This document shows, in pieces, positions 37,501 to 47,581 of a stretch of 64,000 bases of DNA. The stretch comes from Pocillopora verrucosa (Eukaryota > Cnidaria > Anthozoa > Scleractinia > Pocilloporidae). Made by a program: the position numbers and the translations under genes. The notes below the pieces were generated by a model, which saw only the letters and a program-made list of their open reading frames with translations, had not been told where the DNA came from and searched no databases. Numbering within the stretch: position 1 is the stretch's first letter; each line of letters begins with the position of its first letter. The stretch lies in the NCBI RefSeq assembly GCF_036669915.1, contig NC_089325.1:7093359-7157358 (forward strand). Direction: 5' to 3'.

Positions 37501-39752
37501 TTGCCTTTCAGGGTTGAATTTTATGCTGAGCATATACAAGCTTCACAGGTGAACCTATGCATGCATGGTAGAAAATTTATCTTTTAATGACATTTCGTCA
37601 ACGTGAAAGATGAGGAGATATAAATAGCTTTTAAGTGATTTTATATAGATAACAAGAAAATATTCAACATATTATTAGTTGCCAAATTTCAATACTCGGA
37701 GTTTAAATGGTTAACCAAGTATTTTCAGCCGTAAGCTTCCTCGACACAAAGCCTTGAGATGATGAGCAAAGGACACTTAGTTGAAAGTAAACTTTGTTTG
37801 AGGGCCAGGAACCTCTGTCATGACGCAACGATGCGAAAAACCCATTCACCAAATGAGTTTTGAGAAATAGAAAACGCGCTGGAATAGAAATCCATAACCT
37901 TTACTTTATTCGACTATCTTCAACGTGGGTCATATTTTGAAAATCGTTCATTTATGTCATCGTTTACAATTACCTTCGAGGTTACTCTGTACGCAGCGAA
38001 ACGAGATAGAAAAGAAATGCTTCGGTTTCAAGCAAGGGCGGGATGGCGTGTTAAACAGGTTTCTTACACTAAAAACATCTAAATGTAAATAATGTGGTTT
38101 GGATACTTGTACACTTCGGTCATTGTTTTCCTAGCGGTATGGTATAGAGGAAAACTGAGAATAATTATTGTGATGTTTCTGTGAAAAAACCCTTCATAAG
38201 TTCTATGTTAAACCACTTAATTTAATGAACTCACTTATTGTTAGTGGTCCTTCTTTGAAACAAAGACCTCTAGACGCTAAATCCAAGCGCTAATCCACCA
38301 GTTTCCGCGGCCGGCTTATAAAAGGTGTTTCACGGTTAAAAAAGATAAAAAAAGGTTTTAAGGAAGATATGCAGATTAGAATACTTACTCCGAAATCAAC
38401 GAGTTTTCTGCGTTTGCATCAAGCATTGTTAGCAATCGAGAGCGGCGTGAGTATACATATGAAATTGTCTTACAACATGGTTTACCAGAAAGCTTATCCA
38501 TATTTGACGACTCTTTCATTTACGAAGAGTTTGCCTTTGGTTTTGTGATAAAAGGAAGTTCTTTGTGCGTGGGTGACTTATTTATTAAAGCAATTACAAT
38601 TCTTTCGAAATTGTTATTTAACCTGTAATAATTTGCGGGCGTCAGTTTCTATGTATCATTTCATAGTAATACGGAAATTATCAAAAATTTTTTGACGAAA
38701 CTTAATATGATCGCCTGAATCGGTGATTAAGATCAGACTGGTACCAGGATATGACGTAAATCTCGTGACAGAAACTAAAAGATTACATTGTTGTGCTAAT
38801 TTCGTTTCTACGCGTAATTCTGTTTTGTTTCTCACAATGACCTGATGCTCAATTTTATTTCATCGCGTGAAGAAACAGTAGACAATAGGTTTTCTTTAAA
38901 ATGTTTCATTTGGGAATCAACTGAGCTTAAAACAAACCGTTTTGTAAGGTGAGGATCTTGTTTTTCTTCAAGTATTTCGATTTAATTACCTTTTTTTTTC
39001 GAAATTGTCGCCGACGTTTAATGGAGATCTCAATTCATTCAAGAAAAAGCCTCTTTTCTGGGCTTCTCACAGGCTGAAAAATTTGGTTCTATTGATGTGA
39101 TATCGATTTTGTTTTGTAGACAATGTATTACCAGGACAGTAATTTCATAGAGGCTTTTGTGCTTTCGTGTTCTGAAAGGTTAATACAGGTTTAAGGTGTT
39201 CTCATTTAGTTGAGGCAGATGCAAATGTAAAAGACTTGACATTTTAAATCTCTAACACCTGTTTTCTATTGTCTAAGTAAAATATATATATAAACGACTC
39301 TGTTGTATCCTTAGATTTTAGTATGAAGTATAATTTTATTCTTGGAAAAAATTGAGGCGTGGGCCGGGACTAAACACTGAAATTTATCGTAGATATCTAC
39401 CACTAACATGATACATGGTTTGGATGACTGGTCTTCTTTTAAAATTATCATATTATGAATGCATTTTAAGGATCAGGTAATGTCTTAGTACAAAAGTAGA
39501 AGGATGTTTTTGGTTTTAATCTTAAAAGCTTCATACGCGATCAGTTACCGAAATAAGTGTGAAACTGGCAACAAACTTTTGTTCTTACACATCTTTCTTT
39601 GACAAATGCTTTTCGACATCCCAGCGGCGAAGTTCGTGAATGTGGAATTAAATTTCTTCATTTGCCTCTAAACCATTGTGCTCGTTTCCATATTTATTGT
39701 AACAGCTTGAAGGAAAAACAACACAAATTTCATTTTTTCAATTTTCTCTAGG
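34528..39752. other. Stretch upstream of Sprouty-like gene A, no coding exon seen
   Basis: AT-rich sequence with R1 copy E and a TATATATATATG tract near 35458. If the first exon above is right, this is its intron. Confidence 0.4.
36471..36547 (+). repeat. Dispersed repeat family R1, copy E (3' part)
   Basis: A sense copy of the distal half only: GTTGATAAAACCAGTTACC, TATACTCTCCCACCAACGCA, GCACC, GAAACTTACCACCTTTA. Confidence 0.72.
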
Positions 39753-39771
39753 AAATGACGGTATAGGAAAG

Positions 39772-40731
39772 ATGCTGCAAAACGAGAAAGAGTCGTGTTC
39801 AACTCCAGTACACCTCGACATGGGAGGCGAATATTGCACCTTAAGAGAAATTTCTGACGCGGCAGCTGCGGCTGGAGCAACAAAGAAGCTAACCAGTCAA
39901 AAACCTGAACAAAATGCACAAGCTAACCACGCAAGTCGAGACGATAAGGATATCAACCTGAGCCCGAGGCACAAAGTGTTACGCTCAAAGTCAACTCCCG
40001 CGCGAGAAACACCCGTGAACATCGCACTTGACACAGAAGGTGTGTCAGCTAAACACGTGAATGGTGTTCAGCCGAGTGCGAGTGGCCATTATGTGATAGC
40101 CCCAGCGAGACGAAGCACAGGTCATGTCAAACCGGGAGGCAGGCGAAGTCTCGGGTCTCTTTCTACTCGGGAGCCGCCTGCTCCACTCTGCTACTTCGCA
40201 TATCTAGGCAAGCTCACCCCAGCGCCGAAAGATACTCAGCGGGGACGGCTTCACTCGGCGCATGACATCTTAGCTGATCGGCCAGTGATAATAACGAGCA
40301 CGTCGATTATATCTCCTTACGCCACCAATGTTATTTGCCAGGAATTTGAAGCGATCGAGGAGGACGAAAGACGTGGAGATTGCCACGACCTCTTGGACTG
40401 TTGCACGTGCATGTGCTGTGTGAAAGGACTCTTTTACCACTGCACCAAAGATAACAAAGATGAAGGTCAAATTTCCGAGGATCCCTGTTCATGCCAGGGG
40501 CCTGTGAGCGAGTGCATGGGCCGCTGGGGGATCATGGGAGTCATGTCCATATTCATGCCTTGCCTGTGTTGTTACCTCCCTTTTGAGGCATATTTTAAGT
40601 GCCACGACTGTGTGAAAAGTATGAACAGCGGAGATGAACGTGAGAGAAGGAGGGATCCTATAGGATGCTCGTCTTCGGAAATGGAACCTGCATCAATACT
40701 GATGAATTCCAGAAATGGAACTGTGATATAG
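39772..40731 (+). CDS. Sprouty-like protein A (partial Sprouty cysteine-rich domain)
   Basis: Intronless CDS, 319 aa; an acceptor (ttttctctag, ending 39752) sits 19 nt before the ATG, so a 5'UTR intron is likely. Residues 204-280 match the C-terminal half of the Sprouty/Spred domain: CCTCMCCVKGLFYHC (210-224), EDPCSC, RWGIMGVMSIFMPCLCCYLP (251-270) and a final HDC. The usual upstream part of that domain, including the LPxCWLC region, is absent. Residues 139-146 (LCYFAYLG) form a block shared with the two genes downstream. The N-terminal 135 residues are polar and Ser/Arg-rich (RSKSTP, RRSLGSLS). Sprouty and Spred proteins are palmitoylated membrane-associated inhibitors of receptor tyrosine kinase to Ras/MAPK signalling; the Cys block suggests the same location. 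EYCTL at 20-24 is a candidate phosphotyrosine site, not a clear match to the Sprouty CBL-binding motif. Confidence 0.85.
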   Translation: MLQNEKESCSTPVHLDMGGEYCTLREISDAAAAAGATKKLTSQKPEQNAQANHASRDDKDINLSPRHKVLRSKSTPARETPVNIALDTEGVSAKHVNGVQPSASGHYVIAPARRSTGHVKPGGRRSLGSLSTREPPAPLCYFAYLGKLTPAPKDTQRGRLHSAHDILADRPVIITSTSIISPYATNVICQEFEAIEEDERRGDCHDLLDCCTCMCCVKGLFYHCTKDNKDEGQISEDPCSCQGPVSECMGRWGIMGVMSIFMPCLCCYLPFEAYFKCHDCVKSMNSGDERERRRDPIGCSSSEMEPASILMNSRNGTVI

Positions 40732-43352
40732 AAATTATTAATAATTTCGTCGCAGCCCTGTAGATTCACGTTTATCTCAGGGATAAAGTTTCCATCCTAT
40801 TTTACTCGCCGAATGTTAATATTTGGTATATCATGTCAATCCAAACATTTTGATCAGTAACAAGGTTGAAATTTGCTGGTCAAATTTAAGGTAGCTTTAA
40901 AATATTAAGCGCCGTGTTTAAAGTAGATCCCCCCTATCGGTTGTTTCCCCGTCAGCAGGAAGAGCGAAAACCTTGTAGTCAGTTAAATAAGGTATCGATT
41001 AGCAAGTATCTAGTAAGACGGTTACAAAACGGGACAATTCTTAGTTCCTTTTTATGTGTAGGGGTCTCGTAATGACTGCCATATATACCATTCAAAGATA
41101 AGAGTTTGTCGTTCAATCAATCGATGTCCTCCTTGTTAACATCTTTATTCTTATCGGCTGACTTCTTGACAGTGTATTGATGCTTTAATGAGAGATGACT
41201 TATTGATCACTCCCGGGAGTGAAAGGGTTTTTCTTTAGCTAGAAAGTAACCCAAAAACGCATTACAGTGTGGAATCATACCAGTTACTGATAACTGGAAA
41301 TATAGACACGTTCTAAACTAACCGCAAACCAGCAGACTGGGGCGGGATACCTTATATAGTATTAGAAATTGCATACTGCTGTAACATCGAGTGGTAACGA
41401 CTCCCAAATAACGCAAATCAAAGTAAAAAATAGATTCTGCATACCGTGCCTCTGGTCAGTAATAATAGATCACAAAAGAAAGTAATGGCACACGTGGCGC
41501 AGCCAAGTGGGGCACTGTGATCTTTAACTGTACAGACCAACGGTAACATGGAATCTCTTTGCTATGTATGATGAAAAAAACAACCAAAATGTTGTTTATG
41601 GTAACGTCATTTATGCGTCTGTCTAATAGGTCATAGGAACCAACTAAAATGTGTGCACAATTGATCTTATCATTTAACTTAAGAAAAAAAATACCAAATC
41701 ATTGACATATGATAGATTGCTTGATATAGATATAGTTCTGCTAGGTTTCACTCGGAAATCAGCTTCGTTCGATATGAAACACAATTTATAAATGGATGTC
41801 TGTAAATACTGTAGAAAATAGCAAACTGAATTTGTAACGATAACAAAACAGAGTGAGAAGTATATGGAGGCTCCTTGAACTTTTAATCCATTCCTGAGCT
41901 TATATCGGCGTGAAATATTTACGAAAACATTTCACACAGTTTCTTAGCTTCATTGCTTATCTTTTAGAAATATTACATGATTCATTACTAGTTGAAATAT
42001 CAAAGTAAGGGATAATTAAACTTCTATCCTGACCGAGGAGTTACATTTCTTAATATATACAATATCAGTCTAGTAGAATGAAACACCTCGTATGAAAAAT
42101 AAGGGAAAAAATGAAATGGTTTTAAGTAGTAAGCACAGTTCTTATCAGAGCTGCATGGTTACCTATACTAGGCTCTGCAAAATAACTCCCTATCATGTAG
42201 CATTTTGGCGTTTTTAACAATATCTCCCGCAGGACATACACAAACGGGTCATCTTGATGCTTTAATGCGGTTTGGGTTTTTTTGGGCCATCGCACTGCAG
42301 GTATTCTCACACAAGATTAAATTTACCGGCCTCTTAGTAAGTTTCTCAAAAACATATCATACCTGTAACCTTTGCTACCATATTTGGGTAGAAACGTATC
42401 CGTTTTGATTCGTTGGCTGTTAAACCTCAGCTTGTCTCAAATGTTATAAGTAAATTTTAACGTTTTCAGTTTCAGTATATGCCTCTTGTTTGAAAAACGC
42501 TCCCTCACATAAAGAAAAAAAAATTGAAAACAAATAATATAACAAACAGAAAAGAAAACAACCAAACCAAAATTCAAATTGACTATGGTTATTTTCGAAG
42601 GCTTGAGACATGACGTATTGAATGATCAAACAAATTACGTCAATGCAAAAATGCACGGAGGAAACAACGTTATAATCCACAAAAATTTTACCTTAGTTAT
42701 GTTCAACTCGTGAATCGAGAACGGGAAACTTATTCTCATAAAGCTCCGTGATTTTACGTGAAATAGAAAAAACTTCGGAACAGCTCCAGTTGTTTATTCG
42801 CTGACTAATCACTGAGCTTCTACTACGTCATCGGTAAGATATTTTTCTGTCTTTTTTTCAGAGCTCTGTTTTTTAGAATATATATATATATGTATGTATA
42901 CATATATATGCTCGGTCCGCGCAAACGTTTTGTAATCATCTCTCCACATTCGTATGTAGTAATTGTTCATTTTTATTCCCTTTCTGTTGCTCTTTCGAGT
43001 CTTAAAGAATTTTTTACGGTTAATTTTCTCAGCGACTAACTGTTAAAATTTGTCAATTTATTTTATTTATTCATTTATCTCGAATTAACAGGGTAGCTAA
43101 GTAGTTAATATCTTCGAGAACATTGAAATAAATTGGAAAATGGACTTTGTAAATATACATAAACATAGAGTTTAAAAACTCTAACTGGCAGGAACCGGAC
43201 CAGTCTGTTGTAATCAAAAAGCAGACAAGGGGCTGAAAGCAGGGCGGAGGATTTTAAGCTCCATGTATGTAGCCTAAAAATCATATCTTTGCGAATCGTT
43301 TTGAAGCGTAATTTTAGTTTAGAAATGGTTAACGAGCAGCTTGTAACCATCG
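40732..43352. other. Spacer between Sprouty-like genes A and B
   Basis: No coding exon is recognised. A TA/TGTA tract lies at about 42875-42910. A possible donor (CATCG then GTAAGA, at 42834) could end a non-coding first exon of gene B, with low certainty. Confidence 0.35.
43079..43120. repeat. CTCGAA...TTCGAG repeat, copy 2
   Basis: Shares GTAGCT and TAATATCTTCGAGAA with the copy at 26738-26778 and is flanked by a TTTATTTATT tract. Confidence 0.5.
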
Positions 43353-43470
43353 AGTTTAAAGGTTGACATTTCGAGCGTTAGCCCTTCGTCAGAGCCAAGG
43401 GCTCTGACGTCAGCTTTTAAACTCTTTACGGTGGCCAATTTACATTATCAACTCAGTTGACAAAACCAAA
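43353..43470. repeat. Dispersed repeat family R1, copy F, fold-back
   Basis: An antisense end (GTTTAAAGGTTGACATTTCG through GCCCTTCGTCAGAGC, 43353-43395) is joined almost directly to a sense copy (GGGCTCTGACG, then CTCTTTACGGTGGCCAATTT and TATCAACTCAGTTGAC) reaching 43470. The CAGAGCC and GGGCTCTG centre is palindromic. It ends 80 bp before Sprouty-like gene B. Confidence 0.8.
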
Positions 43471-43550
43471 CAGTCCAGAGAATAACCTAGCTTAGTTAGA
43501 ATACTCACGCCTCAAAATCTCCTTATCAGCAGCGATCCATAGAAAAAGAT

Positions 43551-44357
43551 ATGGCCATACGAAGATCACTATCAATATCGGAACTAGCAGATTCGCCTTC
43601 AGATTCAACACGCCATGATACCGCAATAAGTGTCCTTGTTAGTAATTCTGACAGCGATGACTCTAAGTTAAAAAAAGAGCAGCCAAAGGAAGGAAAGAAA
43701 AAAGATTCTCTTCGAAGATGCAAATCCTTTCCGTTTAGCGGACAAAGAAAACATAGCCAAGAAACTCAGCCAGGTGAGTGGAAGAGTGCTTGGGATAAAG
43801 AGAGAGGATATGTTACAGACCTTATAGCAGAAAACCAACCCGTCAAGAATCAACCTCAACTCTCCTATTTTGCCTATCTTGGTGCCAGATCCCCACATTT
43901 TGTGCGTTACCAAGCCGTTTCGAGCGATGCAGATGTCATTATTAACCTTGGGAGAGATATCATCTCTCAAAATAGGGCCACTGATCGTACAAATTCTACG
44001 GAAAGAAAGGAATTCCAGGGTGAATCTGTTTATGCTAGCGAGCCGTTAAAACTGGATAGAACACAACTGATAGAGTGCTGTACTTGTATGTGCTGTGTCA
44101 AAGCTGTGTTTTATCATTGCACCAAGGACGACGAAGATTCAGGGAGAAACTGGGCCGACGAGCCTTACTCGTGTGAGGAACCTGGGACCGATTGTGCGGC
44201 TAGATGGTGCATCATGGGAATCTTTTCTCTATTCATTCCTTGTTTGGTCTGTTACCCTGTCATGAATATCTGCTCTGACATTTCTTTTAAATCACTGGGT
44301 AAGCAGGACAGTAAGGGAAGGAAAGATTGTCGCTCTTGTCTATCGATAGTGAATTAG
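43551..44357 (+). CDS. Sprouty-like protein B (partial Sprouty cysteine-rich domain)
   Basis: Intronless CDS, 268 aa; a probable acceptor (CAG, ending 43529 or 43532) lies 18-21 nt before the ATG. Residues 176-241 give the Sprouty C-terminal half: CCTCMCCVKAVFYHC (176-190), EPYSC, RWCIMGIFSLFIPCLVCYP (218-236). The tail adds CRSC. As in gene A, the upstream half of the canonical domain is missing. Residues 76-93 (EWKSAWDKERGYVTDLIA) and 102-111 (PQLSYFAYLG) form a block nearly identical in gene C. The first 20 residues also match gene C (RRS, SP, DS). The start of the protein is Ser/Lys-rich with likely kinase sites (RRSLS, RRCKS). A membrane-associated modulator of growth-factor signalling is the family-based inference. 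Confidence 0.86.
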   Translation: MAIRRSLSISELADSPSDSTRHDTAISVLVSNSDSDDSKLKKEQPKEGKKKDSLRRCKSFPFSGQRKHSQETQPGEWKSAWDKERGYVTDLIAENQPVKNQPQLSYFAYLGARSPHFVRYQAVSSDADVIINLGRDIISQNRATDRTNSTERKEFQGESVYASEPLKLDRTQLIECCTCMCCVKAVFYHCTKDDEDSGRNWADEPYSCEEPGTDCAARWCIMGIFSLFIPCLVCYPVMNICSDISFKSLGKQDSKGRKDCRSCLSIVN

Positions 44358-46865
44358 GTGGGAGTTTAGCCCCCGAGGGAGTTAGGGTTAGGGGGTGGGG
44401 GGTGGGGGGGATCACACTAGATTCTTACTGAAGTTTGGAGACCTGGCGGGTTGTTTTACTGTTACAAAATTTTATTTCTTGACAAAGGTGGGAAAGGGGG
44501 CTGGTGGAGATAAGACATCTGGGCTACGCAGTACAGTACAGTGGCCTCCACATCGTACCCAATTAAAGCTTTATGCAAACGACAAAGCCTGATTTGACTC
44601 AGGCCATATTCGTGAGTTTGCTGCGATTTAAACAACAAATTTGGGCGTTATTCACCTATAAAGGTATCGTAGACACTTCTTGACAAGATACACACATTCG
44701 CCGTGACCAAGGACTTTGTTGGCAAGGCTCGAAGCTTAATGATTCGATCTAAAATTTTAGGATTATCATAATTTTTAACATCATATTGATATGTTAGTTA
44801 AATAACTTTTCACTTAATATTTATATCTTAGCTATCACTTGCATTTTGTTTAATAGTGGCTGCAACATAATTTTTATAATTAATTCATTTTGATCTTAAT
44901 TTTATATTCAAATTACTCGTAAAATATTCGTAAACTCGCCTCATGAATAAGCATATTTTCACGTTAAATAAAGCTATGCTGTTTGTTCTATTTATCATAT
45001 GAACTACGGTGTTATACAAGGATTTCCAGCCCTGAGAAAAGCTGTAACAACACACGTGAAAGAATACGATATTTTTCACGTGTGTTGGATATCGCCAATC
45101 AGCTGCTGACACGTCACTCGCCTTTCGCGCCACTCCTTCAGGTTGATGAATAAACGGCGAAGTCTTCACCATTCTCAATCCAAGATCGTTTGTCGGATTT
45201 TTTTCGGGTTATGGCAGCTAAAGCACTGAAAAATCCGTATCGATTATAGACAGTGACGTTCAAACTTTCCTAGAGGAGGAAGAAAACCAAAATACGGAAA
45301 GAAAAACCAAAGGTTATGTATTGAGTGGCTTTGGTAATGACATTTCTCGCGGCTGAGAACAAATATCGACCACTGGAACATTTTTCACAGGCTAATTTTG
45401 GCCATGAACCCGAGAGATTTCTTCTTTCGGTAAGGACCAAGTCAGTAACTAAGAATTTTGTACATTGAAAATTACGCCCGTTGTTTGTTTTTGTAGTACA
45501 GTATTACAACGCATCAAGATTTTTCATCTTGAGCCAGCTTATCTTCAACGCACTGTGCAATTTTTATTCGAAGATTGTCGATCCTTTTACTTTCGGTCAT
45601 TAGTTAAGTCGACTTTTCTTTCCAATAAAGGGCTGTTCTGTTTATATGATAAACAAAGTAATACATGGTTGTTTGTAGATATGAAATTTCTCTTCTCGTG
45701 TTCAACTCGACATCTCACTCGTTTGCAGCGCTCATTGGTTAGAAATCGAGGATCTATAGGAAGGTAAACGCAAACAGGAAATTTGCCTTAAGGCTATTTT
45801 TCTTACTTAATCGTTTAAATCAAAGCAGAGTCGCTGCACCAACACATTTTTTGTCAGATCCATGCCCCAAATTGAAATAGTTTTATGGTTCATTTTCTAA
45901 GCTGCAAAAGCGTTTTTCTCTCTCTTTTGACTTATACAAACAATTCAACAAAAGACCGTAGTGCAATTGATAGCTCAAATATGTTGTAGGCAACCTACCC
46001 CCCTTATGAGACGATGGCACAACTGCACTCGTAGTCAAACTCTTTTAGGCTGCAGCGCCTAGAGTGGTTGAACAAGGCGATTCTCGAGCCACAAGCTCTA
46101 TTGCAGGTGCTGCTGGTAAATACATTGTTTTTGACGCTGTTTAGCAGTGGCACTGAAGTAGCCTCTCTAGAGTGCAAGCCTGGGCGGAGTTCATGGTAAT
46201 CCTGGGCTGCCCAAGACGTCAGAATCCCCTCTCGGCTTTACTGATGTGGTCCAAAGGAAAGGAGAGAAGTACGTGTGGCACCAGCTTGGCTGCAGGAGTT
46301 TGCCAGGTAGTTGACGAAAAGAAGAACTAACCGCCTCAAAGGGGCTCTGCTCCTTGATTTTATGTCAGGGTTTACTCCCTCAGGTGGTTTGTCGACCAAG
46401 ACTAACGAGGTCCGCCTCCCCGTAGTGGATCTGATATTATATATTTCACCTATAATTGGAACCCTTAGCAGGTACTCGTGCTCCGGGTAAGAGCACTCCT
46501 GGGAGCAATAATGGCTAAGCGGTGGCTGGAGAAGGCTCTAATTGAGTACTGATGTCTAGAGACCCTCAAAACGGCTCGCGCACAAGATTAAGAACTTCGT
46601 GGAGCTGTCCGCACTGAAATAAAAACCTGGCTTAGTTTCCAGGCCCTGTTGGCTCAGTAATTCTTGGCCCCCTTTATATGACGTCGTCAAGAGGCTACGC
46701 TTCAACCCCTTTCTAGAACTTACGCAAAAACAACGGAACAAGAGAGTGGCTATGGACTAGGCTGGAAAAAACCTAACAACTACTCTTGTGCACCGGAAAT
46801 TGAAAGTTGGCCAATTGAAGTTGGCCATTTCCAGCTTAGTCGCGTCCTCTCTGAACATACAAACA
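44358..46865. other. Spacer between convergent Sprouty-like genes B and C
   Basis: No coding exon is recognised. A G-rich run lies at 44392-44411. A short palindrome lies at 45048-45087. The segment 46000-46560 has higher GC than its surroundings and no long ORF, and may be an old repeat. Confidence 0.4.
45048..45087. repeat. Inverted repeat containing CACGTG in each arm
   Basis: Arms CAACACACGTGAAA and TTTCACGTGTGTTG (14 bp each, perfect) surround a 12-nt loop. Each arm carries a CACGTG E-box. A similar arrangement is familiar to me from coral repeats, so this may be a transposon fragment. Confidence 0.7.
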
Positions 46866-47561
46866 TTACTTCCGGGATAGGGCAAAAGTAGAACTGCAGC
46901 ATAGTTTTGCTACAGGGTAGCACACCAAACAAGGCAAAAACGTTGAAAATATTCCCAGAAAGCTCCATCGGACCGCACAAGCTGTCCAAGGCATCTCGCA
47001 TGCGCAGGGCTCGTCGGCCCAGTTTCTCTCGAACTCTCCGTCCTCTGTGCAATGGTAAAAGACAGCTTTCACACAGCACATACAAGTAAAACACTCTACA
47101 AGCTGTGTCCTGTCAGTTTTTGACGACTTGGTAAGGGCGATATTTTTGCTTTCGAGTTCTTCAAAAGACTGAGCAGTGATTGGCGCCTTCTCTACAACAA
47201 AAATGGCGTTTGTCATATTAATTATCACTTCTGCATCGCTTGACACCGCTTGATAACGCCCCTTACTTGAAAAGGAGCTGCCAAGATAGGAAAAGTAAGA
47301 GAGCTGCGGTTGCCTTGTGACGGGTTGTCCATCTGCTATCAGGTCTGTAACGTAACCTCTTTCCTTGTCCCAAACACTCCTCCATTCCTCGGGGTTGATT
47401 TTTTGGCTCTGCCTTGCCATTCTTTTCTCTGGTGAAGACATACTTCTTCGTAGAGACCTTTTCTTAACTTTTTCTTGAAGTTCTTGGTAAATGAAAGGCT
47501 TCGATGAGTCTCTCGGCGACCCAACAAGATCGGTCAGCGAGGAGGACCTCCGTGATGTCAT
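46866..47561 (-). CDS. Sprouty-like protein C (partial Sprouty cysteine-rich domain)
   Basis: Intronless CDS, 231 aa; an acceptor on the minus strand (CTGTAATCTAG, ending at 47581) lies 19 nt before the ATG. Residues 157-222 carry CFTCMCCVKAVFYHC (157-171), EPCAC, RWSFLGIFSTFLPCLVCYP (198-216) and a final CC. It is a clear paralogue of gene B: the N-terminus (MTSRRSSSLTDL), EEWRSVWDKERGYVTDLIA (58-76), PQLSYFSYLG and RYQAVSSDAEVII all align. It is convergent with gene B, consistent with an inverted local duplication. The first Cys of gene B's CC pair is kept but the second is Phe. Function by family: control of receptor tyrosine kinase signalling at membranes. This is inferred. Confidence 0.86.
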   Translation of the reverse strand: MTSRRSSSLTDLVGSPRDSSKPFIYQELQEKVKKRSLRRSMSSPEKRMARQSQKINPEEWRSVWDKERGYVTDLIADGQPVTRQPQLSYFSYLGSSFSSKGRYQAVSSDAEVIINMTNAIFVVEKAPITAQSFEELESKNIALTKSSKTDRTQLVECFTCMCCVKAVFYHCTEDGEFERNWADEPCACEMPWTACAVRWSFLGIFSTFLPCLVCYPVAKLCCSSTFALSRK

Positions 47562-47581
47562 TCTATTTGAAGGTGATTGCC

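Noticed and set aside
46780-47094. Overlapping ORF within the Sprouty-like gene C locus
   Set aside because: A frame-shifted shadow of gene C without its own features.
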